A DNA stretch of 61,109 nucleotides from Synechococcus sp. BSA11S (GTDB lineage: Bacteria > Cyanobacteriota > Cyanobacteriia > PCC-6307 > Cyanobiaceae), in NCBI RefSeq assembly GCF_014224355.1, contig NZ_VNWP01000016.1, positions 1-61,109 of the forward strand, written 5' to 3'. The translations under genes and the position numbers were made by a program. This document shows positions 27,725-35,895 of the stretch, piece by piece (the first letter of the stretch is position 1; every line of letters starts with the position of its first letter). Under the pieces are notes generated by a model that was not told the origin of the DNA, did not search any database, and saw only the letters and a list, made by a program, of their open reading frames with translations.

Positions 27725-28375
27725 GTGGATCAGGGCAGGATCCGGCGCGGGATGTTCGTGGACGGCCACGGAATGTTCTATGCCCAGCAGAAGCTGGGCT
27801 GGTTCTTCGATCCCCGCAGGCTGCTGGAGCTGGCGGCTTCCGAGCCGGGCGTCGAACTTGATGGGGCCTTCTGGTACACGGGCCTGAAGGATCCGGCTGA
27901 TCAGCGGCCCTTCCGCGATGCACTCACCAGCCTGGGCTACACGGTTCGTAGCAAACCGCTGCGGGAATTCGGTGCGGATCCGGAGCATCGTCAGTTCGCC
28001 AGGGCGAATCTGGATGTGGAGATCTGCCTGGATCTGATGATGGTGGCCCACCGGCTTGATGAGGTCTGGCTCCTGAGCGGCAGCCGCGATCTGGAACGGT
28101 TGGTGGAGACCCTGCGGGCCCGGGGGATCAGGATCGTGCTGCTCAACACCGATGGGATGGTGCCTCGGGAGCTGCGCAATGCCGTCGACATCTTCCTGGA
28201 CCTGTCCGGGTTACGGGAGAAGCTGGAGAAGGCCGAAGCGGTCCAGGCGCCTGTGTTCCAGCGGGGATCCGAGAGCTCGGTGCGGGTTGAGCCGATCAGC
28301 AGGGAGCTGGTGCGCCGTCCGCTGGAGCGTCCAGACGGCGGTTCCCGTGAGGTGGTGATCGCTCCCTCCCCCTAG
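27725..28375 (+). CDS. NYN-domain protein (LabA/DUF88-like)
   Basis: The 216-residue protein has a PIN-like NYN fold. Acidic sites are D13 in MFVDGHGMFY, a central Asp in LDVEICLDLMM (about 98-100), and SGSRDLERLVETLRARGIRI (about 118). NYN proteins are RNases or RNA-binding proteins; cyanobacterial LabA relatives affect circadian output. The third motif reads SGSRD rather than the common SGDSDF, so activity may be altered. Residues 170-216 are a low-complexity tail. The start is GTG 27725. It diverges from the GH57 gene and precedes leuA by 39 bases. Confidence 0.8.
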   Translation: MDQGRIRRGMFVDGHGMFYAQQKLGWFFDPRRLLELAASEPGVELDGAFWYTGLKDPADQRPFRDALTSLGYTVRSKPLREFGADPEHRQFARANLDVEICLDLMMVAHRLDEVWLLSGSRDLERLVETLRARGIRIVLLNTDGMVPRELRNAVDIFLDLSGLREKLEKAEAVQAPVFQRGSESSVRVEPISRELVRRPLERPDGGSREVVIAPSP

Positions 28376-28414
28376 GATCAGGTCAACTCATAGTCACATC
28401 GACTTGCAACGGTC

Positions 28415-30037
28415 ATGGCCAAGGACCCCGGCCGCGTACTGATCTTCGACACCACCCTGCGGGATGGCGAGCAATCCCCCGGGGCCAGCCTCAACCTCGA
28501 GGAGAAGCTGGCGATCGCCCACCAGCTCGCCCGCCTGCGGGTCGACATCATTGAGGCGGGCTTCCCCTTCGCCAGCCCCGGGGATTTCAATGCTGTGCAG
28601 CGCATCGCAGCCGCCGTCGGCACCCCCGAAGGACCCGTGATCTGTGGCCTGGCCCGGGCCGCCCAGGGCGACATCAAAGCCTGCGCGGAAGCGGTGGCTC
28701 CTGCCGCCAACCGCCGCATCCACACCTTCATCGCCACCAGCGACATTCATCTCGAGCACAAACTGCGCAAAAGTCGCGCTGAGGTGGTGGCGATCACCGC
28801 AGAGATGGTGGCCTACGCCCGCTCCCTCGTCGAAGATGTGGAGTTTTCCTGTGAGGACGCTGGTCGCTCTGATCCCGACTACCTCTACGAGGTGATCGAA
28901 GCCGCCATTGCCGCCGGTGCCACCACCATCAACATCCCCGACACTGTCGGGTACACAACGCCGGCTGAATTCGGTGGCCTGATCGCCGGCATCAATGCTC
29001 ACGTGCCCAACATCGACCAGGCTGTGATCTCTGTGCATGGCCACAACGATCTCGGTCTGGCGGTGGCCAACTTCCTTGAGGCGGTCAAGAACGGAGCCCG
29101 CCAGCTGGAGTGCACGATCAACGGCATCGGTGAACGGGCCGGCAACGCCTCCCTCGAGGAGCTGGTGATGGCGCTGCACGTACGCCGCAGCTACTTCAAT
29201 CCCTTTCTCGGCCGCCAGGCAGGCAGCTCTGAGCCGCTCACGGGGGTGCGCACCGAGGAGATCTACAAGACCTCACGCCTGGTCAGCAACCTCACCGGCA
29301 TGGCGGTGCAGCCCAACAAGGCGATCGTGGGGGCCAATGCCTTCGCCCATGAATCGGGCATCCATCAGGACGGGGTGCTCAAGAACCGGCTCACCTACGA
29401 GATCGTCGATGCGCGCACCATCGGTCTGGCCGACAACCGCATCTCCCTGGGCAAGCTGAGCGGCCGCAGTGCTTTCCGGGCGCGGCTGGAGGACCTCGGC
29501 TACACCCTTGAGCGTGACGACCTCGATGAGGCCTTTGCCCGTTTCAAGGAGCTGGCCGATCGCAAGCGGGAGATCACCGACCGAGATCTCGAGGCGATCG
29601 TCAGCGATCAGGCCCAGCAGACCGAAGCCCGCTACGACCTGAAGCTGGTGCAGGTGAGCACCGGCACCAATCTGCAGCCCACGGCCACCGTCACGCTCAC
29701 CACCAGCGATGGGGCCGAGCTCACCGAGGCCGCCATCGGCACCGGTCCTGTCGACGCCGTCTGTCAGGCCCTCAACAGCCTGGCGCGGGTGCCCAATGAG
29801 CTCGTGGAATTCAGCGTCAAGTCCGTCACCGAGGGCATCGACGCCATGGGCGAGGTCACGATCCGCCTGCGCCACCAGGGGGTGCTCTATTCCGGCCATG
29901 CCGCCGACACCGACATCGTGGTGGCTGCGGCGCAGGCCTTCGTGAATGCCCTCAACCGGCTGGTGAATGCGATGGAGCGCCAGCCCCTGCATCCCCAGAA
30001 AGCGTCCCTGCCGGTGGCGGAGCTGCCGCGGCTGTGA
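28415..30037 (+). CDS. leuA: 2-isopropylmalate synthase
   Basis: LeuA condenses acetyl-CoA with 2-oxoisovalerate in the first step of leucine synthesis. The 540-residue protein has [16 protein letters not shown] at residues 11-26, the metal-binding HGHND near 208, the hinge region [15 protein letters not shown] near 313, and a C-terminal LeuA allosteric domain from about 400. Full length and intact motifs indicate an active, leucine-inhibitable enzyme. The downstream permease overlaps its stop by 4 bases. Confidence 0.96.
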   Translation: MAKDPGRVLIFDTTLRDGEQSPGASLNLEEKLAIAHQLARLRVDIIEAGFPFASPGDFNAVQRIAAAVGTPEGPVICGLARAAQGDIKACAEAVAPAANRRIHTFIATSDIHLEHKLRKSRAEVVAITAEMVAYARSLVEDVEFSCEDAGRSDPDYLYEVIEAAIAAGATTINIPDTVGYTTPAEFGGLIAGINAHVPNIDQAVISVHGHNDLGLAVANFLEAVKNGARQLECTINGIGERAGNASLEELVMALHVRRSYFNPFLGRQAGSSEPLTGVRTEEIYKTSRLVSNLTGMAVQPNKAIVGANAFAHESGIHQDGVLKNRLTYEIVDARTIGLADNRISLGKLSGRSAFRARLEDLGYTLERDDLDEAFARFKELADRKREITDRDLEAIVSDQAQQTEARYDLKLVQVSTGTNLQPTATVTLTTSDGAELTEAAIGTGPVDAVCQALNSLARVPNELVEFSVKSVTEGIDAMGEVTIRLRHQGVLYSGHAADTDIVVAAAQAFVNALNRLVNAMERQPLHPQKASLPVAELPRL

Positions 30038-30867
30038 AGCAGCAACGGCCTCTCTGGGCAAGCGTTCTGCAACTGGGGGCCCTGCTGATGCTGGCCCTGC
30101 TGATGCTGGTGCCCCTGCTCTGGCTGGTGAGCACCTCCCTGAAGGGCCCCGCCGAGAACATCTTCGCCACCCCACCGGCGCTGATCCCAGCCCAGCCCAG
30201 CCTGGAGGCCTACGGCCGCCTCTTCGCTGATCATCCTCTGGGCCTGTACCTGTTCAACAGCACAGTGGTCAGCCTGCTGGCGGTGCTGGGCAACCTGCTG
30301 TTCTGTTCGCTGGCGGCTTACCCGCTGGCGCGGATGCGCTTCGCCGGCCGCGGCCTGGTGCTGGCCCTGGTGGTGGCCACCATCCTGATTCCCTTTCAGG
30401 TGGTGATGATTCCGCTGTATCTGATGATGGTCCAGCTGGGCCTGCGCAACACCCTCTGGGCCCTGATCGTGCCCCAGGCGGCCACGGCCTTCGGCATCTT
30501 TCTGTTGCGCCAGAGTTTTCTCGGGGTTCCGGTGGAACTGGAGGAGGCGGCCCGCATCGATGGCTGCACCCCGGTGGGCGAGTGGTGGAACGTGATGATT
30601 CCCGCTGCCCGGGCCGACCTGATCACCCTGGCGATGTTCGTGTTCATCGGCACCTGGAGTGATTTCCTCTGGCCGTTGGTGATCCTCGATGACCCCAGGC
30701 TCTACACCCTTCCCCTGGGTCTGCAGCAACTGGCCAGCAGTTTCTCCCTTGACTGGCGCCTGGTGGCGGCGGGTTCCGTCGTCTCGATCCTGCCGGTGCT
30801 GGTGCTGTTCGTGCTGTTGCAGCGGTACATCCTCCCCAGTGCCAGCGGCGATGCGGTGAAGGGCTGA
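30034..30867 (+). CDS. Carbohydrate ABC transporter permease (MalG/GgtD-like)
   Basis: This 277-residue inner-membrane permease has six predicted helices. The coupling loop [20 protein letters not shown] is typical of the second permease of sugar importers, and the TGA of leuA overlaps its GTG start. No binding protein, partner permease or ATPase is next to it, so it must work with subunits encoded elsewhere, for instance a glucosylglycerol/trehalose-type importer. Substrate is not assigned. Confidence 0.86.
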   Translation: MKQQRPLWASVLQLGALLMLALLMLVPLLWLVSTSLKGPAENIFATPPALIPAQPSLEAYGRLFADHPLGLYLFNSTVVSLLAVLGNLLFCSLAAYPLARMRFAGRGLVLALVVATILIPFQVVMIPLYLMMVQLGLRNTLWALIVPQAATAFGIFLLRQSFLGVPVELEEAARIDGCTPVGEWWNVMIPAARADLITLAMFVFIGTWSDFLWPLVILDDPRLYTLPLGLQQLASSFSLDWRLVAAGSVVSILPVLVLFVLLQRYILPSASGDAVKG

Positions 30868-31005
30868 GGAACGAGCCACCACGCGGTTCGGGTCCCTGGG
30901 ACCGGGCTGCTTTCCGCTCTGCGAACAAGCGCGTCGCCGGCCTGGAGTTGTCGATGGTCCTGGGTAATCTGCGCCCTTGGAGTTCATCATCAGCCGGGCG
31001 CCGGA

Positions 31006-32001
31006 ATGGAGACCAGCCTGGTTCTGCAGAATCTGCTCTCACCGCCGGTGCTGTTCTTCGCCCTCGGGGTGATCGCGGTGCTGGTGGGATCCGACCTGGA
31101 GATCCCGGCGCCGCTGCCGAAGCTTTTCTCTCTCTATCTCCTGCTGGCCATCGGCTTCAAGGGGGGAGTGGAGCTGCTCCACAGCGGCCTCGGTCCCCAG
31201 GTGATCAGCACGATCGCGGCGGCGATGCTGATGTCGGCCCTCGTGCCCCTGTACAGCTTCCTGGTGCTGCAGCGTCAGCTCGACACCTTCAACGCGGCGG
31301 CGATCGCCGCCACCTACGGCTCGATCAGTGCGGTCACTTTCATCACGGCGGAGAGCTTCCTGGGTCTCACGGGGATGCCCCACGACGGCTTCATGGTGGC
31401 GGCCCTGGCCCTGATGGAATCCCCGGCGATCATCATCGGTCTGCTGCTGGTGAAGCTGGCCTCGAGTGAGCCGGCGGAGCAACCCCGGGAGGGAATCCGC
31501 TGGGGTTCGCTGCTGCATGAGGCCTTTCTGAACAGCTCGGTGCTGCTGCTGGTGGGCAGCCTGGTGATCGGTGGGCTCGTGGCGGCTTTCAGCCCTTCGG
31601 GGCTGGGCAGAATGGAGCCCTTCACCGGTGAGCTCTTCTACGGAGCCCTCAGTTTCTTCCTGCTCGACATGGGCATCGTGGCGGCCCAGCGGGTTGGTGA
31701 TCTCCGGCGGGCCGGGGCCTTCCTGATCGGCTTCGCCGTGCTGATGCCCCTGTTCAATGCAGGGGTGGGCCTGGTGGTGTCCAGGTTGCTCGGTCTGCCC
31801 CAGGGGGATGCGCTCCTGTTCATGGTGCTCAGCGCCAGTGCCTCCTACATCGCGGTGCCCGCGGCGATGCGCATGACTGTGCCTCAGGCCAGTCCGAGCC
31901 TTTACATCTCCACCGCCCTGGGGGTGACCTTCCCGTTCAACATCGTGGTGGGCATTCCGCTTTACATGGCGATGGTGAGGCTGGTCATCCCTGCTGTCTG
32001 A
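31006..32001 (+). CDS. sbtA: Sodium-dependent bicarbonate transporter SbtA
   Basis: The 331-residue membrane protein matches SbtA, the high-affinity Na+/HCO3- symporter of the CO2-concentrating mechanism. It has two inverted five-helix halves, with YGSISAVTFITAESF and SASASYIAVPAAMR at the pseudo-symmetric crossing helices and the PAIIIGLLL segment. A cytoplasmic loop with SEPAEQPREGIRWG separates the halves. Length is slightly below the beta-cyanobacterial form (about 370). It is directly followed by sbtB, whose product inhibits it. No promoter was clear in the 138-base gap upstream. Confidence 0.93.
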   Translation: METSLVLQNLLSPPVLFFALGVIAVLVGSDLEIPAPLPKLFSLYLLLAIGFKGGVELLHSGLGPQVISTIAAAMLMSALVPLYSFLVLQRQLDTFNAAAIAATYGSISAVTFITAESFLGLTGMPHDGFMVAALALMESPAIIIGLLLVKLASSEPAEQPREGIRWGSLLHEAFLNSSVLLLVGSLVIGGLVAAFSPSGLGRMEPFTGELFYGALSFFLLDMGIVAAQRVGDLRRAGAFLIGFAVLMPLFNAGVGLVVSRLLGLPQGDALLFMVLSASASYIAVPAAMRMTVPQASPSLYISTALGVTFPFNIVVGIPLYMAMVRLVIPAV

Positions 32002-32016
32002 TTTCCGGCCCTTCCC

Positions 32017-32298
32017 ATGCAACGCCTCGATCTGATCTGCAGCGAACGGGAACTCGAGCGGGTGGTTCACCTGATCGATTCCGCAGGCGCCCCCGGCTAC
32101 TCGGTGATCCGCCATGTGACGGGGAGAGGGCCCCATGGGTCGGTCTCCGAGTCGATGGAGTTCAGCGGTTTCGGTGCCAATGTCCATGTGATGGTGTTCT
32201 GCGAGAGCGCCGTTCTCGAGACCCTCCGTCAGGGCCTGAGGCCGATCCTGGAGTACTACGGAGGGGTTGGCTTCGTCTCCCAGGCTGAGCCGTTCTGA
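32017..32298 (+). CDS. sbtB: PII-like regulator SbtB, short form
   Basis: The 93-residue protein is a PII-like trimer subunit that binds adenine nucleotides (cAMP, AMP, ADP, ATP) and locks SbtA. The order agrees: N-terminal strand LDLICSERELERVVHLID, T-loop region near VTGRGPHGSVSESM, and C-terminal YYGGVGFVSQAEPF. Long SbtB proteins carry a C-terminal redox R-loop with two cysteines (CGPxGC type); this copy ends before it and contains no such pair. It is 15 bases downstream of sbtA. Confidence 0.9.
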   Translation: MQRLDLICSERELERVVHLIDSAGAPGYSVIRHVTGRGPHGSVSESMEFSGFGANVHVMVFCESAVLETLRQGLRPILEYYGGVGFVSQAEPF

Positions 32299-32319
32299 GC
32301 CTCAGCCACCGTTTCCTTC

Positions 32320-32967
32320 ATGGCCAGCGATCCCGCCATTGCCGCGTTCGGCTCCAGCTTCACGGCCATCACCCTGGCGGAGCTGGGGGACAAGACCTTT
32401 TTCGTGGCCTTCCTTCTGGCCGCCCGCCACCGGGGCCGCTGGGTGTTCCTCGGGGCCTTCACGGCCCTGGCGGCCGTCACGGTGATTTCCCTGGCCCTCG
32501 GCCTGGGCCTGCGCAGTCTGCTGCCGCCCGAGCTGGTGCCCTGGCTGGCGGCTCTGCTCTTCGGCGGGTTCGGCCTGAAGCTGCTGATCGATGCTCAGTC
32601 GATGGGAGCCCAGGCCGCCGAGCAGGAGGCCCAGGAGGCCGAGGACCTGGTCAACGCCGCCGAAGCTGGCCAGAGCCAGAGCAAGGCCGGCGGCTGGCTG
32701 GTGGTGCGTGAAGCCTTCCTGCTGGTATTCATGGCCGAACTGGGCGACCGCACCCAGTTCGCCACAATTTTTCTGGCCACAGCGCCTGGTTTCACCTTCG
32801 CGGCCCTGCTGGCCGGCACCCTGGCGGGCCATGCCCTGGTCACGGGCCTGGCGGTGGGGGCGGGCAAGTGGATCGGCCAGCTCCTCTCCGAGCGGGTGCT
32901 CTATCGGCTCAGCGGGGGCCTGTTCCTGGTGTTCGCCGCAGTGGCCCTGCGCGAAGCCCTGGGTTGA
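32320..32967 (+). CDS. GDT1/UPF0016-family cation exporter (Mnx-like)
   Basis: The 215-residue membrane protein has the duplicated signature E-x-G-D-K/R-T: ELGDKTFF near residue 21 and ELGDRTQFATIF near 142, each within a three-helix half. Family members move Mn2+ or Ca2+; the cyanobacterial relative exports Mn2+ to the thylakoid lumen or periplasm. A charged loop rich in QEAQEAEDLVNAAEA separates the halves. It lies 21 bases after sbtB and probably shares the transcript. Confidence 0.9.
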   Translation: MASDPAIAAFGSSFTAITLAELGDKTFFVAFLLAARHRGRWVFLGAFTALAAVTVISLALGLGLRSLLPPELVPWLAALLFGGFGLKLLIDAQSMGAQAAEQEAQEAEDLVNAAEAGQSQSKAGGWLVVREAFLLVFMAELGDRTQFATIFLATAPGFTFAALLAGTLAGHALVTGLAVGAGKWIGQLLSERVLYRLSGGLFLVFAAVALREALG

Positions 32968-32982
32968 GGGTCTGAGGGAAGC

Positions 32983-33348
32983 TCAGGGCTGGTGGCGTCC
33001 GCTGTAGTGGGCGCAGCGTTCACAGGGTCCGTCGGGCAGCACCGCGCAGCGCAGCAGCGGCGATCGGGCATTGAAGCGGCAACTGGGGTCGCCGATCACC
33101 CAGCCTCCATTCCACCAGCGTGCCTCCCTGGGCTGCCGCTCGGCTTTCACCTGCAGGGCCACACCGGCCAGCTCGTAGCGACCATTGCGCAACTGATACC
33201 GGTGATGGCGCTGCAGCACAAGGAAGCTGTTGCCGCCATGGAGAAACCAACGGCCTGGCAGGGGAATCTCGCCCAGTTCATCGAGCTCGAGCTGGGCCAG
33301 CAAGTGGCCGCTGCCGGCCTGGCGGAGTTCGACGCGCAGGGGCTTCAG
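32983..33348 (-). CDS. DUF6464-family protein with probable CTG start
   Basis: The protein has a beta-rich domain with FLVLQRHHRYQL, an arginine-tryptophan block (ARWWNGGWVIGDPSCRFNA) and a C-terminal cysteine knot (LRCAVLPDGPCERCAHY). These match the cyanobacterial DUF6464 family, whose function is unknown; the CxxC and nearby cysteines suggest metal binding. The only ATG/GTG/TTG start in frame is TTG 33303, which would drop the family's first strand (VELRQ). CTG 33348 restores it and overlaps the terC stop as CTGA, so I favour it. Length is then 121 residues. Confidence 0.72.
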   Translation of the reverse strand: MKPLRVELRQAGSGHLLAQLELDELGEIPLPGRWFLHGGNSFLVLQRHHRYQLRNGRYELAGVALQVKAERQPREARWWNGGWVIGDPSCRFNARSPLLRCAVLPDGPCERCAHYSGRHQP

Positions 33349-34127
33349 GGGTTCACCTCACCGGCATCGCCGCTCACACGCCTGGAGAAGCCCCAGAGGA
33401 AGAGACCGGCCACAAGCAGCAGCAGGGTCCACTCCGGCGGCACCAGCTGGGGCAGCCCGAGGCGCAGGAGCAGCCGCAGGCCCACCAGCCCCACCGCCAG
33501 ATAACCCGCCCGCTCCAGGTTGGGGTAGAGCCCCAGCCAGCGGATGAACAGTTCCGCGGTGAGGCGGAGGGCGATCACCCCGATCACTCCGCCGGTCATC
33601 ACCAGCCAGAGCCGATCGCTCACGGCCACCGCAGCCGCCACGCTGTCGAGAGAGAACGCCAGGTCGGTGACGGCCAGGGTGATCACCACGGCCCCCAGTC
33701 CCCCAGTGCCGGGCTGAGCCGCGAGGCCCTCGGAGGGATGCTGGCCGACGGCGGAGGCTTTCACGGCCGCCACCGCCACCGGCTCGTCGTCGGCGGCCCC
33801 CTCGCCTGGCCGCAGCAGGTTGCTGCCGCTCAGCCAGAGCAGGTAGGCGGCGGCAGCCAGCTGCAGGGGCCAGAAGTTGAGGACCCAGCGCGCCAGCAGG
33901 ATCAACCCCAGGCGGAAGAGCAAGGCAAGGCCAAGTCCGAGGTTCAGGGCCTGGCGCTGGCGGGCCGGATCGTGCAGCCGCCGTGAAATGGCGGCCAGGG
34001 CGATGGCGTTGTCGGCGGAGAGCACCGCCTCGAGCGCCACCAGCAGCGGCAGCAGCAGCAACAGTTCCCCCCACTGATCCGCTTCTTCCAGCAGGGGGGT
34101 GAGGGAGGAGATCGACTCCGCTTCCAT
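33345..34127 (-). CDS. TerC-family membrane protein
   Basis: The 260-residue integral membrane protein has the two family motifs, LEAVLSADNAIALA (about 30-43) and TDLAFSLDSVAAAVAVS (about 160), each with the metal-binding Asp/Asn. TerC relatives are linked to Mn2+ export and to thylakoid biogenesis. A central loop (about 125-150) is charged and alanine-rich. ATG 34127 is chosen over the longer frame to 34340, which runs antisense to the next gene. It shares a CTGA junction with the DUF6464 gene. Confidence 0.87.
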   Translation of the reverse strand: MEAESISSLTPLLEEADQWGELLLLLPLLVALEAVLSADNAIALAAISRRLHDPARQRQALNLGLGLALLFRLGLILLARWVLNFWPLQLAAAAYLLWLSGSNLLRPGEGAADDEPVAVAAVKASAVGQHPSEGLAAQPGTGGLGAVVITLAVTDLAFSLDSVAAAVAVSDRLWLVMTGGVIGVIALRLTAELFIRWLGLYPNLERAGYLAVGLVGLRLLLRLGLPQLVPPEWTLLLLVAGLFLWGFSRRVSGDAGEVNP

Positions 34128-34187
34128 TGTCGTGCAGCGGGTTCGGTGGCGCCACTCTAGAAAGTCCCCACCACCGGCTCCTCCGCG

Positions 34188-34940
34188 ATGCAGCTTCGGG
34201 CACGACTGGCCCATGCCGAATCCGGCCAGCGGGTGGTGGCGGTGAGCGCCTGGGAGGGAGGGCGTTGCCTGGGCAGCGCCCTGGGGGAAGCACCCACGGC
34301 CGAAGCCGCCGAGGACCGGGCTCTGCAGCGGTTGCTGCAACGGCTTGAGACGTCCTCCCAGGTTGCACCACCTCCTGCATTGCAGTCAGAAGTCAGGCCA
34401 GCTCCGCTCCCACCGGCACCTCCAGCGCCTGCCGCGTCTTCTGAACCCAGCGCCTCCGAAGGCGGAGTGGCCGGCCCCGAGATCGAACCTCCGGCTGATC
34501 CCGACGACTGGAGCGAGGAGCTGGCGGAGCTGGAGCGTTTGTTGCGTCAGCTCAGCTGGGAGCGGGATCAGGAGTCGATCTACCTGCAGCGCGCTTTCGG
34601 CCATCCCAGCCGCAGCCGTCTGATCCGCTATGCCGATCTGCTGGCCTACCTCGGGGTCCTGCGCCGGCTGGAGCCTGGCATGGATCCGGCCAGCGCCCCC
34701 CTGCCCATGCGCCGCTCCGACCTCCTGCGCCGCTCCGACGCTCTGCTCGCGCGTCTGGGCTGGGGACCCGCCGAGGGTCGGTCGTTGCTGGAGCGCGAGT
34801 TCCGCCTGGCCAGCCGCCAGCAGCTCAGCGACGATGACCTGCTGCGTTTCAACGAGCTGCTGGCGCAGCGGCTGGAGGAGCCCACGGCCTCCAGCCAGGA
34901 GCAGGGCACTCCCTCGCCAGCAGAGCAGGCCCCAGGCTGA
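34188..34940 (+). CDS. Hypothetical three-part protein (250 aa)
   Basis: I do not recognise a characterised family. Residues 1-47 form a compact domain (VVAVSAWEGGRCLGSALGEA then an AED/RALQRLLQR helix). Residues 50-105 are a proline/alanine linker. Residues 106-250 are helical, with LERLLRQLSWERDQESIYLQ, LIRYADLLAYLGVLRRLEPG and a C-terminal block around LLEREFRLASRQQLSDDDLL. The pattern suggests a DNA- or RNA-binding helper but nothing firm. ATG 34188 diverges from terC by 60 bases, and its 3' end overlaps the protease gene by 92 bases. Confidence 0.7.
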   Translation: MQLRARLAHAESGQRVVAVSAWEGGRCLGSALGEAPTAEAAEDRALQRLLQRLETSSQVAPPPALQSEVRPAPLPPAPPAPAASSEPSASEGGVAGPEIEPPADPDDWSEELAELERLLRQLSWERDQESIYLQRAFGHPSRSRLIRYADLLAYLGVLRRLEPGMDPASAPLPMRRSDLLRRSDALLARLGWGPAEGRSLLEREFRLASRQQLSDDDLLRFNELLAQRLEEPTASSQEQGTPSPAEQAPG

Positions 34941-35754
34941 GCTGGTTCTGGTTGGCGTAGGCCTCCCGCTCCAGGCTGATCTCGGAGGGGCTGGCCCTGG
35001 CATACACGGGATCCTCCAGGTGGCGCTGGCTGATCGGATCCAGCACCATCGAGAGACCCAGCAGCCTGGGCCGGGCTCCCAGTCCTCCGTGCCGGCAGCT
35101 CTGGGCCACGTGGATCGCCTCATGGTTGAGCACCCGGGCGAACTCCACGCTGCCCTTCTCGATCACATCGGGGCGGAGGCGCAGGGTGCGGGCCGACGGT
35201 TCCCATTCCCCGGCAGCCCGGTCCTTGCGGGGCGCGCCGATCACCACCTGCACCCCCACCCGCTCGAGCATGGTCAGCAGGTCCGCGATGGCCGCACGCT
35301 CGGCCTCGTGGCTGGGGGGATTGCGTCGCAGGTCCTCGATCTGCGCGATGGACAGGGGTGGATCGTCTAGACGACGCTTGTATGTGTAGCGGATTCGTCC
35401 ATCGCCAAGGGGTTCGGCCCGCGGCTGCCAGGTCAGGTCAGCCGTCTTCAGTTGCTGTTGAAGCCAGGGCAGATCAGCACGGCTGAGCACCCGATCGCCG
35501 GGCCGCGGCGGCGCCGGACGGCTGGCGAGCACCACCTCCTGCAGCTGGAACGTGAGGTCCTGCAGGGCCAGGAGGGTGTCGGTGCGTCTGGTCAGGGGGG
35601 CGAGCAGGGCCAGGGCAGCCAGACCTCCGCCTGTGCTGATCACCAGACCCATCAGCACAGGGGCCAGGCGCCCCGCCACGGTTGATCTGGGCCCTGATCC
35701 CCGTGGGCGGCGGACTGGACGGGATCGGCGCGATGGGCGGCGGGTCTTGCTCAT
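34849..35754 (-). CDS. Membrane-anchored HExxH zinc metalloprotease-like protein
   Basis: The 301-residue protein starts with a very basic stretch (TRRPSRRSRPVRRPRG) and one membrane helix (about 29-53). The extracytoplasmic domain has HEAIH at 211-215 and SLEREAYANQ with Glu262/264 about 50 residues on, the geometry of gluzincin-type zinc sites (HExxH...E). Residues 218-245, just before the third ligand, are rich in C, H and R. Substrate is unknown; processing of a thylakoid or periplasmic protein is a guess. Its 3' end is antisense to the previous gene for 92 bases. Confidence 0.7.
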   Translation of the reverse strand: MSKTRRPSRRSRPVRRPRGSGPRSTVAGRLAPVLMGLVISTGGGLAALALLAPLTRRTDTLLALQDLTFQLQEVVLASRPAPPRPGDRVLSRADLPWLQQQLKTADLTWQPRAEPLGDGRIRYTYKRRLDDPPLSIAQIEDLRRNPPSHEAERAAIADLLTMLERVGVQVVIGAPRKDRAAGEWEPSARTLRLRPDVIEKGSVEFARVLNHEAIHVAQSCRHGGLGARPRLLGLSMVLDPISQRHLEDPVYARASPSEISLEREAYANQNQLSLGPALLARECPAPGWRPWAPPAAAPAAR

Positions 35755-35895
35755 GACGGCGCCATCTGCTGCAGACGGAGGCCGGAACAGCCGGCTTCCG
35801 GACTCTGGTCATAGCGCCTGGAGGGGAAGTTGGCGGCGGGCCGCGGCCGATGCCCCCGCTTGCGAAGATCGATCCCCGAGCCCGCCTGCCCTCCG

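Noticed and set aside
30891-30903. Hairpin GGTCC-CTG-GGACC after the orphan permease
   Set aside because: Only 5 bp and no T tract; not enough to call a terminator.
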